A stretch of 64,000 nt of DNA from Sorangium aterium (GCF_028368935.1 NZ_JAQNDK010000004.1:372001-436000); one strand, 5' to 3'; shown: positions 32,369 to 41,638, counted from the stretch's first letter. Numbers and translations are program-made. Notes: generated by a model not told the origin, from the sequence alone.

Positions 32369-34969
32369 GTGAAGAAGATTGCGCGTGCTGGCGAGCTGCG
32401 CGATTCTCTTCTCAAGGTGCAACTCGCCTGCTCTCTCTGCAGGACCTACGTGGAGATCGGTGTAGGACGCGAGATGCGTCCGTCCTTGCCGTTTGTCTGC
32501 AAGACGTGTCGCGCGAAGAGCAAGCAGTCCGCGTCCGAGAGGGGTGAGCCACGGTCTTCCCCCTCGGGCGTTCCGAGCTCCGCGAACGGACGCGACCGGC
32601 GGGAGCCATCGAGCGAGCCCGAGCGCGTGAAGCCTTCCTCCGGGCGCCGCTCGGAGACGGGGGCCGGGCTGTCGAGCGATGTGCTGGACGCCGAGACGAC
32701 GCTCCCGGGCGCTGACATCCAGCGCCGGCTGGAGACCGCGGGCGACACGGAGCGGCGCGCAGCGCCGGCGCCGGCCGCGCGCAGGCGAGGGCTCACGCTC
32801 GCGGAGCGGATCGCCCAGCAGGAGCTGGACGCCGCGCCCGAGTCCAGCCCGAGGGCGCACCCGCTGGATGCGTTCGACGCGGCGGCCGAGGCCTCGCTCG
32901 AGCACGCCGTCGTGACGCCGGACGGCGGGCTGGGCCGGCGCGAGGTCCCGGCGCGGCATCGCACGTTCGCCGGCCTCTCCTGGGACGACGCGCCGCGCCC
33001 CGTGGCGGCGCCGGGCGGCCGGAGCCCATCCGCGCTCCCTCCCGCGGACTCGGATCCCGTCTCGATCCAGGACCTCGCGCAGATGCTCTCCCCGGGGATC
33101 GAGCCGCCCTCGCTCTCGTTCGGCTCGCACGCCATCGAGGAGGAGCGCGCGAGCCAGCCCGCGCCTCCGCTCGAGCCCGCCGCCGCACCCCGCGCGACCC
33201 CGCGCACGCCGGTCCCGGCGCGACCGCCTGCGCGGCGCGAGCAGCGCGTCACGGCGGCGCTCGCGCGTCCGCGGACCGCCGCTGTCCCGCGCGCCGGCGG
33301 CTCCTCGCGGCCCATCGCGCCGCCGTCGGAGATGCCGCCGGCGCCGCTCTCCGAGATACCGTCGGCGCCGCTGTCCATCGACGAGGGCCGGCCGTCGTCG
33401 CACCGCTCGTCGCCCGAGCTCCGGCTCCAGGATGTGCAGGCCATGGCGGCGCTCGCCCCGCAGCCCATGCCGTCCGCGCGGCGCGCCCGGTCCGGCCCGA
33501 GCGCCGCGCAGCCCGCCGACGCCTCTCCAGCGGACCTCGCCTTGCTGGGTTCGCTCGCCCCGTCGCCGGCCGCGAGCTCGCCGCGCGCCGCCGAGGAGCA
33601 GCGGCGAGACCGCGCCAGGTCCAAGGCGGCCGAGGCGCAGGGCGCCGCGGGAGGGCAGCGGGATCAGGGGAGCGACGACCGGCCGTCGCACGAGCCCCTC
33701 GCGCTCACGAACCTCTCTCCGCGGTCGACCGCCCACGCGGCGGGCGACTGGCACAGCCAGGCCGAGCCTCGCGGGCGCGCCGAGCGCAAGGAGACCTCGG
33801 GCCTGATCGACCTGCGCAGCATGGCGCCGCCGCCCGGCGCGGAGGGTGAAGCGCGCCGCAACGAGGACCGGGCCGATGACGAGATCCTGAGCATCAACGG
33901 CGGGCTGTTCGACGACGCCGCCGCTGGGCGGAGCTCGGACCCCTCGTTCCCCTCGCAGCCCGTCGAGCCCGAGCTCCCTGCCGTCGAGGGGCACACGTCG
34001 TCCGGGGAAGAGACGCCGGTGCGCACCTCGATCACGGCCGGCTCCCTCGTGTCCGAGAAGCTGCGCGCCCTCTCGACGCCGGCATCGCGCCAGAACCTGG
34101 CGCTCGCCGGCTGGGTGACCGTCGTCTTCATCGTGTTCGGCGCTGCGCTCTACCTCGCGCAGGCTCACGGCCGCTCGTCCAGCGCCGTGGCGACCCAGAA
34201 CGCCCCCGCAGGCAGCAGCGGCGCGCTCGAAGCGGCGCGGCATCCGTCGATGGCCGCGACGGCTCCCGCTGGCCAGACCGCCGACCGGGAGCCGTCTCTG
34301 GATGACGAGCCGGCCGCGGATCCGCCGTCCGCCGCTCCCGGCCCTGCGGAGCAGGCGCTGGCCGCCTCCGCCGGTCCGGCCGGCGAGCCAGCTGCACCCC
34401 CGCAGCCCGTGCAGGCAGGGGCTGCTCCTGGGGCGGCACCCGAGCCCACCGCCGCGCCAGCAGCGACCGCCGCCGCACCAGCGGCGACCACCGCGCTAGC
34501 AGCGACCGCCGCGCCGGCGGCGAGCGCCGCGCCAGCGGCCACCGCTGCGCCGGCGGCGACCTCCGCGCCGCGAGCCAGCGAGAAGCGTGATGGTTCCGAG
34601 CGCCCTGCCCGGGCCACGGCGCCGAGCGAGCCCGAGCGCGCCAAGCCGGCGGGCAAGCAGCCGCCGCCGGGCGCGCCGCTCCTTCCGGCGAAGGACGAGC
34701 CAGCGCGCTTCGATCAGAGCGCGGCGTCCAGCGTCCTCGCGTCCGCGGCGGCGGCCGCCGCCGGGTGCACCGGCGAGGGCCTCACCGGCACGGCCCGCGT
34801 GGCCGTCACCTTCGCGCCCACGGGGAAGGCCATGTCGGCGCGCGTGGAGGGGGGCGACCTGGTCGGGACCGCCACCGCCGGGTGCATCGCCGCTGCATTC
34901 CGCGACGTCGCGGTGCCGCCTTTCGAAGGAATTCCGGTCACCGTCATGAAGCAGGTGAAGATCCGCTGA
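32369..34969 (+). CDS. Zinc-ribbon, single-TM protein with TonB-C/AgmX-like C-terminus
   Basis: 866 residues. The N-terminal 50 residues hold two Cys pairs, CSLC (21-24) and CKTC (44-47), a zinc-ribbon as found on the cytoplasmic end of myxobacterial motility and kinase-related proteins. Residues ~50-570 are a disordered Pro/Ala/Ser linker. One TM helix lies at about 577-597 (GWVTVVFIVFGAALYLAQA). A second Ala-rich linker (A-A-P-A-A-T repeats, about 680-740) is followed by a ~75-residue domain (CTGEGLTGTARVAVTFAPTG, FRDVAVPPFEG..VTVMKQVKI) like the AgmX/PglI and TonB C-terminal folds. It may span the inner membrane and reach partners in the periplasm. Start GTG 32369. Confidence 0.78.
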   Translation: MKKIARAGELRDSLLKVQLACSLCRTYVEIGVGREMRPSLPFVCKTCRAKSKQSASERGEPRSSPSGVPSSANGRDRREPSSEPERVKPSSGRRSETGAGLSSDVLDAETTLPGADIQRRLETAGDTERRAAPAPAARRRGLTLAERIAQQELDAAPESSPRAHPLDAFDAAAEASLEHAVVTPDGGLGRREVPARHRTFAGLSWDDAPRPVAAPGGRSPSALPPADSDPVSIQDLAQMLSPGIEPPSLSFGSHAIEEERASQPAPPLEPAAAPRATPRTPVPARPPARREQRVTAALARPRTAAVPRAGGSSRPIAPPSEMPPAPLSEIPSAPLSIDEGRPSSHRSSPELRLQDVQAMAALAPQPMPSARRARSGPSAAQPADASPADLALLGSLAPSPAASSPRAAEEQRRDRARSKAAEAQGAAGGQRDQGSDDRPSHEPLALTNLSPRSTAHAAGDWHSQAEPRGRAERKETSGLIDLRSMAPPPGAEGEARRNEDRADDEILSINGGLFDDAAAGRSSDPSFPSQPVEPELPAVEGHTSSGEETPVRTSITAGSLVSEKLRALSTPASRQNLALAGWVTVVFIVFGAALYLAQAHGRSSSAVATQNAPAGSSGALEAARHPSMAATAPAGQTADREPSLDDEPAADPPSAAPGPAEQALAASAGPAGEPAAPPQPVQAGAAPGAAPEPTAAPAATAAAPAATTALAATAAPAASAAPAATAAPAATSAPRASEKRDGSERPARATAPSEPERAKPAGKQPPPGAPLLPAKDEPARFDQSAASSVLASAAAAAAGCTGEGLTGTARVAVTFAPTGKAMSARVEGGDLVGTATAGCIAAAFRDVAVPPFEGIPVTVMKQVKIR

Positions 34970-35003
34970 CGACGGGTCGAAAGCTTTCTATCCTCCCGCC
35001 GCT

Positions 35004-36704
35004 GTGCTGGTAGCGCTTCGGGTCAAGAACTTCATCCTGATGGACGCCCTCGAGCTCCGGCTCGAACCTGGGTTCAACGTGCTCACCGGCGAGACGGGCG
35101 CGGGCAAGTCCATCGTCGTGGGTGCGCTCTCGCTGGTCCTCGGCGGCCGCGCGAGCGCCGAGCAGGTCCGCCCCGGCGCGGACGAGGCCGAGATCGAGGC
35201 GCTCTTCGACGTGCGCGGCTCCGATCGCGCGATGGCGATGCTCGACGCCGCCGGCATCGCGAGCGAGGGCGAGCTCGTGGTCCGCCGCGTGGTCCAGGCG
35301 ACCGGCCGCTCGCGCGCCTACCTGAACGGCCGCCTCTGCACCGCGGGCGAGCTCCAGGCGCTCGCCCCGGAGCTCGCCGACGTCGCCTCGCAGCACGAGA
35401 GCGTGGCGCTGACCGATCCGTCGACGCACCTCGGCTACCTCGATCGCTTCGGCCGCCTCGTGCCTGCGCGCAGCGAGCTCGCGGCGGACGTCAGCGCGCT
35501 CGAGGCGCTCACCGCCGAGCTCAGGGCCGCCCGCGAGCTCGAGCGCGGCCGCGGCGAGCGCGAGGCGTTCCTCTCCTTCCAGCTCCAGGCCATCGACGCG
35601 CTGTCGCCGCGCCCCGGCGAGCTCGCCGATCTCGCGGCCGAGCGCAACCGGCTCCGCCACGCGGGCCGCCTGCACGACATCACGCGGCGCGCAGCGTCCC
35701 GCCTCGATCAAGGGGACGACGCGATGTGCGACGAGCTCGCGCGCCTCGCCTCGGAGCTCCGAGCCGCGGCGGAGATCGATCCCGCGCTCGACGATGTCGC
35801 CCGCGCGGTCGACGGCTGCTGGACGGAGCTCAGCGAGGCGGCCCGCCAGATCGCCCGTTACGCCGAGCGCGCGGAGGCCGACCCGGATCGCCTCTCCGAG
35901 ATTGAGGATCGCATGTACCGCCTCGAGGGCCTGCTCCGGCAGCACGGCCCCACGCTCGACGACGTGCTCGCCGCGCGGGCGCGCCTCGCCGCCGAGCTGG
36001 AGCGCCTCACGGGGGTCGAGAGCCACGTCGCGGACCTCGAGCGGCGGCGCGACGCCTTGCTCGCCGTCGCCGCCGAGCGCGCCCGCAAGCTCTCGGCGAA
36101 GCGGCGGAAGGCCGGCGAGAAGCTCGGCGCCGCGATCTCCGCGGAGCTCGCCGATCTCGGCATGGGCGGGGCGCGGGTCGTCGTGGACATCGAGCCGCAC
36201 GGCGGCGGCGACCGCGCCGAGCTGGTCGTCGACGGCGCCCGCCTCGGCCAGGACGGCATCGACCGCGTCGAGTTCCTCATCTCGCCCAACAAGGGGATCG
36301 AGCCTCGCCCCCTGCGCCGCATCGCCTCGGGCGGCGAGCTCTCGCGCGCCCTGCTCGCCCTGAAGCGGGTGCTCGCCGAGTGCGGGCCCGCCGGGCTCTA
36401 CGTCTTCGACGAGGTCGACAGCGGCGTCGGCGGCGCCGTCGCCGACAAGATCGGGCGCGCGATCGGCGACGTGGCGCGCCACCACCAGGTGCTCTGCATC
36501 ACCCACCTCGCGCCCATCGCGGCGTTCGCCGGCGCTCACTTCGTCGTCGCCAAGGAGAACGCGGGCGGCATCGCCAAGAGCTCGGTCACGCGCGTCGACA
36601 AGAAGGACCGCATCGCCGAGGTGGCGCGGATGCTGTCGGGGGCGAAGGTCACCGGCGCGTCCATCCGGGCCGCGACGGAGCTGATCGAGGCGGCTCGCCT
36701 CTAG
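35004..36704 (+). CDS. recN: DNA repair protein RecN
   Basis: An SMC-like ATPase for double-strand-break repair, cytosolic. 566 residues, normal. The N-terminal Walker A is LTGETGAGKSIV (about 29-40), then the GYLNGRL-like AYLNGRLCTAGEL segment and VASQHES. A central coiled coil spans ~150-360. The C-terminal signature is IASGGELSRALLALKRVL, Walker B is YVFDEVDSGVGG, and the H-loop is VLCITHLAPIAA. The start is GTG 35004. It lies 34 bp after the TonB-C-like gene and is convergent with the ThyX-family gene. Confidence 0.96.
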   Translation: MLVALRVKNFILMDALELRLEPGFNVLTGETGAGKSIVVGALSLVLGGRASAEQVRPGADEAEIEALFDVRGSDRAMAMLDAAGIASEGELVVRRVVQATGRSRAYLNGRLCTAGELQALAPELADVASQHESVALTDPSTHLGYLDRFGRLVPARSELAADVSALEALTAELRAARELERGRGEREAFLSFQLQAIDALSPRPGELADLAAERNRLRHAGRLHDITRRAASRLDQGDDAMCDELARLASELRAAAEIDPALDDVARAVDGCWTELSEAARQIARYAERAEADPDRLSEIEDRMYRLEGLLRQHGPTLDDVLAARARLAAELERLTGVESHVADLERRRDALLAVAAERARKLSAKRRKAGEKLGAAISAELADLGMGGARVVVDIEPHGGGDRAELVVDGARLGQDGIDRVEFLISPNKGIEPRPLRRIASGGELSRALLALKRVLAECGPAGLYVFDEVDSGVGGAVADKIGRAIGDVARHHQVLCITHLAPIAAFAGAHFVVAKENAGGIAKSSVTRVDKKDRIAEVARMLSGAKVTGASIRAATELIEAARL

Positions 36705-36738
36705 AGCGGCGTACCCAGGGAGGGTCGCGCGGCGCGGA

Positions 36739-38271
36739 TCAGCTACGCGCGAGCGCGTAGTCGTTCAGATCGACGCGGATCAGGTCCTTGAGCCAGGGGT
36801 GCACCGTGATCGCGGTGCGGTAGAGCCCCTGGGCCATGCGCCGGTAGCTCGTGTGCCCCTGCTTCGCCGAGCGGAGCTCGATGACGTGGAAGAGCTCGCG
36901 CAGGTTCAGCGTCCAGAGGGTCCTCACGCGGAAGCCGAGCGGCACCGCGTACTGCGACTCGAGGGGGTAGCGCTCCTCCATCGCGCTCCACGCGTCGCGC
37001 GCGGCGAGCATCGCGTCCTGATACGCCTCGGCGTGGCCGAGCTCCGAGAGGGCCTGCGGCGTCTCGAAGCCGAGCCTGCAGGTGAGCCGCTGCGTCGCGG
37101 GCGTCAGCATCCGGTGGCGCTGCAGGTCGCGGTACGCGCCGTAGTCGAGCATCAGCTCGAAGGTCATGCTCGACGCCTCGAACGCGCGCGGCGGTGCGTC
37201 GTACGGGCCGCGCTTCTCGCACGCGGCCTTCGCGATCCCGATGAGCTCCGGCAATGTCGCGCGGCGGAGCGCGTCGCTCAGGTTGTAGGCGTGCACGCCC
37301 GGATCGCTGCCGTCGTACGCGAGCGCGAGCGCGACGCGCTCCAGCGCGTCCTTGTCGTAGCGCACCAGCCGGACGGGCTGGTTGATCACCATCGTCGCGC
37401 TCACGCCCTCCTCCGGCGGCGTGTAGACCCGCTTCATCGCCGCGGCGACCGTGGCCTGCAGCGTCTGCCGGAGCTCGTTCGGCGCGGCGTACTTCACGAG
37501 CGTCGGTGTCACGGCCAGCGCCGCCGTGTGCATCTCGCGGGCGACCCTGCGCACCTCCTCGAGCGGGTGCGACAGCATCTTCGTGAGCAGGATCTCGAGG
37601 GCCCTCGCGTTCGCGGTGAGGCCGATGTTCGTCCGCGTCCCCGCCGGCAGGAGGCCGCGCAGGAGATCGCACGCCTGCGCGCGCAGCGCGCCCTTGTAGG
37701 CCGCGTCCGACATCTTCTCGGGCTTCGGCGAGCGCGCGCCGAGCCGCTCGGTCACCCTGGGGACGAGGTCGAGGTAGGTCGCGAAGAGCCGCTCGCTGGA
37801 CGCCTTGTATTTCGCGGCGTGCTCGGCGTCGAGCTCCGGCAGATCGATGAACGAGTGCTGATCGAAGACCACGTAGCGCGTGCTCTTCTCCGTGTACGAG
37901 CCGAGCCGCAGGTCCTCGATCACCTTGGAGGCGACGATGCTGACGTTCTCGATCGCGAGGTGCACGACGGCGTGCTCGGCGACCGACGCGTGGCCGTAGC
38001 CCACGACCCATTTCTCGTGGAAGCTCCGCGCCTTGTCCGACGCGAACGCGAGGCCCCGGCGCGGCCGGCCGTCGGCCTCCGGGGCGACGTCGAGCTCCTC
38101 GTCGCCGAGCAGGCGCGCCAGGTTGGTGCGCAGATCGTCCCGGCTGCGCGAGTAGTACGCGAACAGGACGGCGATGACTTCTTCCGGCAGACCCGACAGC
38201 GAGAAGACGTCGGCCGTCGGGCTCGACACATACGGCGCGATGCGGGCACGCGACGCTTCGTCCAAGGCCAT
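36739..38271 (-). CDS. thyX: Double-length ThyX-family (FAD-dependent thymidylate synthase-like) protein
   Basis: ThyX makes dTMP from dUMP using FAD and methylene-folate. The family is ~220-250 residues, but this protein has 510 and seems to be two THY1 units. The N-half has VGYGHASVAEHAVVHLAIENVS and SYTEKSTRYVVF, the ThyX pattern, but ASKVIEDLRLGSY replaces the RHR motif. The C-half has MTFELMLDYGAYRDLQRHRM (RHR at ~385-387), then TPATQRL and the closing FRVRTLWTLNLRELFHVIELR. Catalysis is likely formed by the C-half or across both. Start ATG 38271 (MALDEASRARIAPYV). Confidence 0.85.
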   Translation of the reverse strand: MALDEASRARIAPYVSSPTADVFSLSGLPEEVIAVLFAYYSRSRDDLRTNLARLLGDEELDVAPEADGRPRRGLAFASDKARSFHEKWVVGYGHASVAEHAVVHLAIENVSIVASKVIEDLRLGSYTEKSTRYVVFDQHSFIDLPELDAEHAAKYKASSERLFATYLDLVPRVTERLGARSPKPEKMSDAAYKGALRAQACDLLRGLLPAGTRTNIGLTANARALEILLTKMLSHPLEEVRRVAREMHTAALAVTPTLVKYAAPNELRQTLQATVAAAMKRVYTPPEEGVSATMVINQPVRLVRYDKDALERVALALAYDGSDPGVHAYNLSDALRRATLPELIGIAKAACEKRGPYDAPPRAFEASSMTFELMLDYGAYRDLQRHRMLTPATQRLTCRLGFETPQALSELGHAEAYQDAMLAARDAWSAMEERYPLESQYAVPLGFRVRTLWTLNLRELFHVIELRSAKQGHTSYRRMAQGLYRTAITVHPWLKDLIRVDLNDYALARS

Positions 38272-38420
38272 GCCCCTGCTTCTACTCCCAATCGCCGGCC
38301 GGACGGTCGACAAAACTCGGTCCTGATCGACAGATCCGGCCCACGTCAGCTCACCGCCGCGTCGGCCCTCGTGGCCGGGGCTGGCCGGCGCGCGTGGTCC
38401 GGGCGCGGCGCGCAATTGAC

Positions 38421-38510
38421 GTCGAGCGCGTCGAGCGCGTCGAGCGCGTCGAGCGCGTCGAGCGCGTCGAGCGCGTCGAGCGCGTCGAGCGCGTCGAGCG
38501 CGTCGAGCGC
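38421..38510. repeat. Ten perfect copies of the 9-bp unit GTCGAGCGC
   Basis: It lies in the 247-bp gap between the stop of map (38519) and the start of the ThyX-family gene (38271), both on the minus strand. All ten copies are identical. A 9-bp unit would code DAL/VER if translated, but no gene of the window uses it. It is perhaps a spacer or transcript-stability element. Confidence 0.95.
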
Positions 38511-38518
38511 GCTCTGCG

Positions 38519-39337
38519 TCAGAGCGCTCGCGCCGCGGAGACGGCGAACGGATCGGCGAAGATCTCGCTGTTCGCGAGCGGCCGGCTGCGACGGGTCAGC
38601 ACCTCGCAGCCGTTCCTCGTCACGACGATGGTGTGCTCGAACTGCGCCGACAGCGAGCGATCGGCCGTCAGCGCGGTCCACTTGTCTTCCTGGATCTCGA
38701 CCTCGTAGGTGCCGAGGTTGATCATCGGCTCGATCGTGAAGCACATGCCGGCGCGGAGGCGGGCGCCGCTGCCGTACTTGCCCACGTGCGAGACCTGCGG
38801 CGCCTCGTGGAAGCGCCGCCCGATGCCGTGCCCGACGAAGGCCCGCACCACCGAGCAGCCCTCGCCCTCGGCGAATTCCTGGATGGCGGCCCCGATGTCG
38901 CCGAGGCGCGCCCCGTCCCGGACCTGGGCGATGCCGAGCTGCAGGCTGCGCCGGGACACCTCGGTCACGTGCTTCGCCTCGGCCGACGGCTTGCCGATGT
39001 AGAAGGTCGCGGACGTGTCGCCGTAAAAGCCGTTGTAGATCGTGGTGACGTCCACGTTGATGATGTCCCCCGGAACGAGGACGCGGTCGCACGGGATGCC
39101 GTGGCAGACCACCTCGTTGATCGAGGTGCAGACGCTCTTCGGGAACCCGTGGTAGTTGAGCGGCGCGGGGTAGCCGCCGCGGCGGATCGTGTCCTCGTGG
39201 ACGAAGGTGTTGATGTCCTCGGTGGTGATGCCGGCGCGGATCATTTCGCCGACGCCGAGGAGCGTCTCCGCAGCCATCTGTGAGGCTGTGCGGAGGGCGT
39301 CGACTTCCTTGACCGTCTTGATGCTCACGTTGCTCAC
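38519..39337 (-). CDS. map: Methionine aminopeptidase, type I
   Basis: This enzyme removes the initiator Met from nascent proteins. 272 residues. All five metal ligands can be placed: D in IINVDVTTIYNGFYGDTSATF (two Asp), H in VGHGIGRRFHE, E in FTIEPMINLG and E in SAQFEHTIVV. The substrate His is in PAPLNYHGFPKSVCTSINEV. It lacks the N-terminal zinc-finger extension. The start is GTG 39337, overlapping the TGA of the upstream lipoprotein gene (GTGA). Confidence 0.96.
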   Translation of the reverse strand: MSNVSIKTVKEVDALRTASQMAAETLLGVGEMIRAGITTEDINTFVHEDTIRRGGYPAPLNYHGFPKSVCTSINEVVCHGIPCDRVLVPGDIINVDVTTIYNGFYGDTSATFYIGKPSAEAKHVTEVSRRSLQLGIAQVRDGARLGDIGAAIQEFAEGEGCSVVRAFVGHGIGRRFHEAPQVSHVGKYGSGARLRAGMCFTIEPMINLGTYEVEIQEDKWTALTADRSLSAQFEHTIVVTRNGCEVLTRRSRPLANSEIFADPFAVSAARAL

Positions 39338-39927
39338 GGCGCAGACAGCTCCCCGAGGACGACGGCCTCCTTGACGGCCGCGGCGACCTCCGCTGTATCA
39401 GGTGAAAGGTGCCAGTGGATCTCCGGCTCGCCAGCCTCGCCGGCGAAGCGCCGGATGAAGGCGATGAAGGTGAGCCCGCGGAGCCGCGCGTCGATCGCCT
39501 TCGCGACGCCGAACGCGCGGCTCTGCGGCCGGATGTGGAGCTCGAACGTCCGGTCCGGCGCCCGGGGTGTGGCCAGCGGAGGGTAGCCGACCTGGATCCC
39601 GAGGTGGTAGGTGCTCTGCTCGCCGATCGAGTCGACGGTCACCGTGTTGACGCGGACCCGCGCGACAACGTCTGCCGTCTGCGCCCTCTCGCGGAGGAAC
39701 GGGTCCGATCTGGGCGAGGGGCCGTCCAGCGAGAAGCCCACGGCGGCAGGCTCGATGTTGTCGTCGAAGACCTCGCGCGCGCGCCCCTCCCATGCGGGCA
39801 GGCCGGCCTCTGGATCGACGGACGCCGCGGGGCGCTCGTGATCGGCGACGCAGCCGCCGGCGGGGCCAAGGGCCGCCAGCGCGGCGAGCGCAAGGCGCAA
39901 AGGTGCAGCACCGGCGGCAGGGATCAT
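39334..39927 (-). CDS. Probable lipoprotein upstream of map
   Basis: 197 residues. The start ATG 39927 gives MIPAAGAAPLRLALAALAAL, then GPAGGCVAD. The AGGC sequence is a plausible though imperfect lipobox. The mature domain (TADVVARVRVNTVTVDSIGE, TFELHIRPQSRAFG) is an unassigned beta-rich fold, followed by AFIRRFAGEAGEPEIHWHLSP. It is coupled to map by a GTGA overlap, although no functional link is known. Confidence 0.72.
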   Translation of the reverse strand: MIPAAGAAPLRLALAALAALGPAGGCVADHERPAASVDPEAGLPAWEGRAREVFDDNIEPAAVGFSLDGPSPRSDPFLRERAQTADVVARVRVNTVTVDSIGEQSTYHLGIQVGYPPLATPRAPDRTFELHIRPQSRAFGVAKAIDARLRGLTFIAFIRRFAGEAGEPEIHWHLSPDTAEVAAAVKEAVVLGELSAP

Positions 39928-40230
39928 CCTTGGGGCCAGAGCTCGTAGCACGTCGGCCGTTCCCTGTCAGGACCCGGCACACACCGGCGACATGCGCTGC
40001 CGAGCCTGTTTTGCCCTCGTCGCGATCCGATTCGCGATCCGCCTTGCGCTCGCTCTCCATCGATCCGGCCGAGCGATCGTCCAACGGCGGTCGACCCCGC
40101 CCGGTGCGGAGAACCTATTCTCCTGTCCTACCGCAGGTGCTAGCGTTCTCCGGCTTGCCGGGCTGGGTTTCCTGGCTTTTGCGATTGCACAGAGCGCAGG
40201 GACAGGGCCTGCGCCGGCTGGAGGAGGAAC

Positions 40231-41085
40231 ATGAAAGCGAAGAGGCTCCTGGGAGCGGCGCTGGCTCTGGGGCTGGGCCTTGCGGCGATCACGAGTGCGA
40301 CCGTGGCGGCTGCCCAGCAGAAGCCGGGGAAGAGCGGGGCGCCTGCCGCGGCTCCTGCCAAGCCGGCCGATACGCCGGTGACGAAGAAGACGATCGCGCT
40401 GACGCCCCCGGGCATCGCCTGGGGGATGACCACCAAGCAGGTGGCGGCGGTCATCGACAAGATGCTCGATGAGGCGTACGTGCCGCGTTACAAGGCGATC
40501 TCGCCCGGCGTGAAGATGCGGGCGCTCGACGCGGAGCTCGCCGAGGAGAAGAGCGCGTTCCGCCGCAGCCGCATCGACTTCGGCAGTTTGCCGACCGGCA
40601 TCGACGGGACGCCGCTCAAGGGCGAGTACACCTACCTCAACAAGGAATCGATGATGACGCTGACCCGCGACAGCGGGAAGCGGTACTTCTTCTTCATCCA
40701 GGACAAGCTCTGGAAGATCATCGACGAGCACCCGCTGGGCGAGAAGGCCGCCCGCGGGAAGGACTATGCGTCCGCCGTGGTCAAGCTCGCGACGGCGTTC
40801 GGGGTGCCTGGCCGCGTGACGCCGCCTGCTCCGGACAAGGGCCGCTACGTCAACGAGGTCGACTGGAAGGACGCCGCCACGCACTTCCGCGCGATCGAGC
40901 GGAGCGACTCCGAGATCGCGTTCGCCTACGAGGACCTGGTGACGCTTGGCAGCCTCGAGTCGCTTCGCCCCAACAAGCCGGCCGACACGAACGCCATCGA
41001 CCCGGCCGTCGCCTCCGCCGTCCGCAAGGAAGAGCCCCCTCCCGGCCCGCCCCCCTCCGCCGACAAGCCCGGCAAAAAGAAGTAG
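40231..41085 (+). CDS. Exported protein of unknown function
   Basis: 284 residues. MKAKRLLGAALALGLGLAAI plus VAAAQQ is a clear signal peptide. A Pro/Lys/Ala linker (about 30-55) is followed by IALTPPGIAWGMTTKQVAAVID, a compact alpha/beta domain of a type seen in myxobacterial envelope proteins (FGVPGRVTPPAPDKGRYVNEVDW). The C-terminus is Pro/Lys-rich (PPPGPPPSADKPGKKK). The ribosome site GGAGGAGG lies just upstream of ATG 40231. A long palindrome follows the stop. Confidence 0.8.
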   Translation: MKAKRLLGAALALGLGLAAITSATVAAAQQKPGKSGAPAAAPAKPADTPVTKKTIALTPPGIAWGMTTKQVAAVIDKMLDEAYVPRYKAISPGVKMRALDAELAEEKSAFRRSRIDFGSLPTGIDGTPLKGEYTYLNKESMMTLTRDSGKRYFFFIQDKLWKIIDEHPLGEKAARGKDYASAVVKLATAFGVPGRVTPPAPDKGRYVNEVDWKDAATHFRAIERSDSEIAFAYEDLVTLGSLESLRPNKPADTNAIDPAVASAVRKEEPPPGPPPSADKPGKKK

Positions 41086-41117
41086 CTCTTCTTACCGCTC
41101 CGTCCCGGCAGCCCAGC

Positions 41118-41241
41118 TGAGGCGGTCACCCGCACAGGAGACGGGCCCAGATCGGCGTTTTCGGCGCGCAAGCGCACTCCCAGTGCGCTGAGCACCGAAA
41201 ACGTCGAGATGGGCCCGTCTCCGCAGCGGGTGCCCGCCTCA
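41118..41241. terminator. 124-bp near-perfect palindrome between convergent genes
   Basis: Centre CCC at 41179-41181. Inner arms AGCGCACT/AGTGCGCT, then CGTTTTCGG/CCGAAAACG, GGAGACGGGCCCA/TGGGCCCGTCTCC and outermost TGAGGCGGTCACCCGC/GCGGGTGCCCGCCTCA, with short internal mismatched bubbles. The right end contains the TGA stop of the NifU-C-like gene. It could be a bidirectional terminator or a mobile palindromic element. Confidence 0.85.
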
Positions 41242-41595
41242 AGCGAGGGAGGCGCCGTCGGGAACGCGCATTCCGTTCGTCACGACGACCCGTGCGGACG
41301 GCGCGACCGCGAGCACCGCTGGCTCGATCACCGCGCGCGCGGTGAGCATGGCCCCGGGGCAGCCCGAGCATGCGCCGGCCAGGTGGAGCGTCAGGTGATC
41401 GGGCTCGACGGCCACGATGTAGAGCTCACCGCCGTCGGCTCGGACGAGCGGCGCGATCACCTCGCGGCAAACCTTGAGAAGCTGATCGATGGAAGCCGGC
41501 ATGGGGGTGAGCTCGGCAGCGCGAGCCAGTCGCCACAGCCTAGCACGGTAGCGCTCGATAAGGAGATCTCCCCCAGGCCCGCCGCCGACCGTCAC
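41239..41595 (-). CDS. NfuA/NifU C-terminal-like Fe-S scaffold protein
   Basis: 118 residues. The NifU-C fold is complete: IDQLLKVCREVIAPLVRADG, GELYIVAVEPDHLTLHLAGA, CSGCPGAML (C-x2-C cluster ligands) and TARAVIEPAVLAVAPSARVV. These proteins hold or carry a 4Fe-4S cluster. The start may be the first codon at 41595 or a later ATG (MPASIDQLL, about 41502). The stop lies inside the 124-bp palindrome. Confidence 0.88.
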   Translation of the reverse strand: MTVGGGPGGDLLIERYRARLWRLARAAELTPMPASIDQLLKVCREVIAPLVRADGGELYIVAVEPDHLTLHLAGACSGCPGAMLTARAVIEPAVLAVAPSARVVVTNGMRVPDGASLA

Positions 41596-41638
41596 GGCAC
41601 CCGAGCCGCAGGCCGGGGGGCCGCCCCGGAGCTCGCGC

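Noticed and set aside
38346-39092. Minus-strand frame with (ALD)n repeats overlapping map
   Set aside because: It overlaps map in another frame and only reads the 9-bp tandem repeat; no independent coding evidence.
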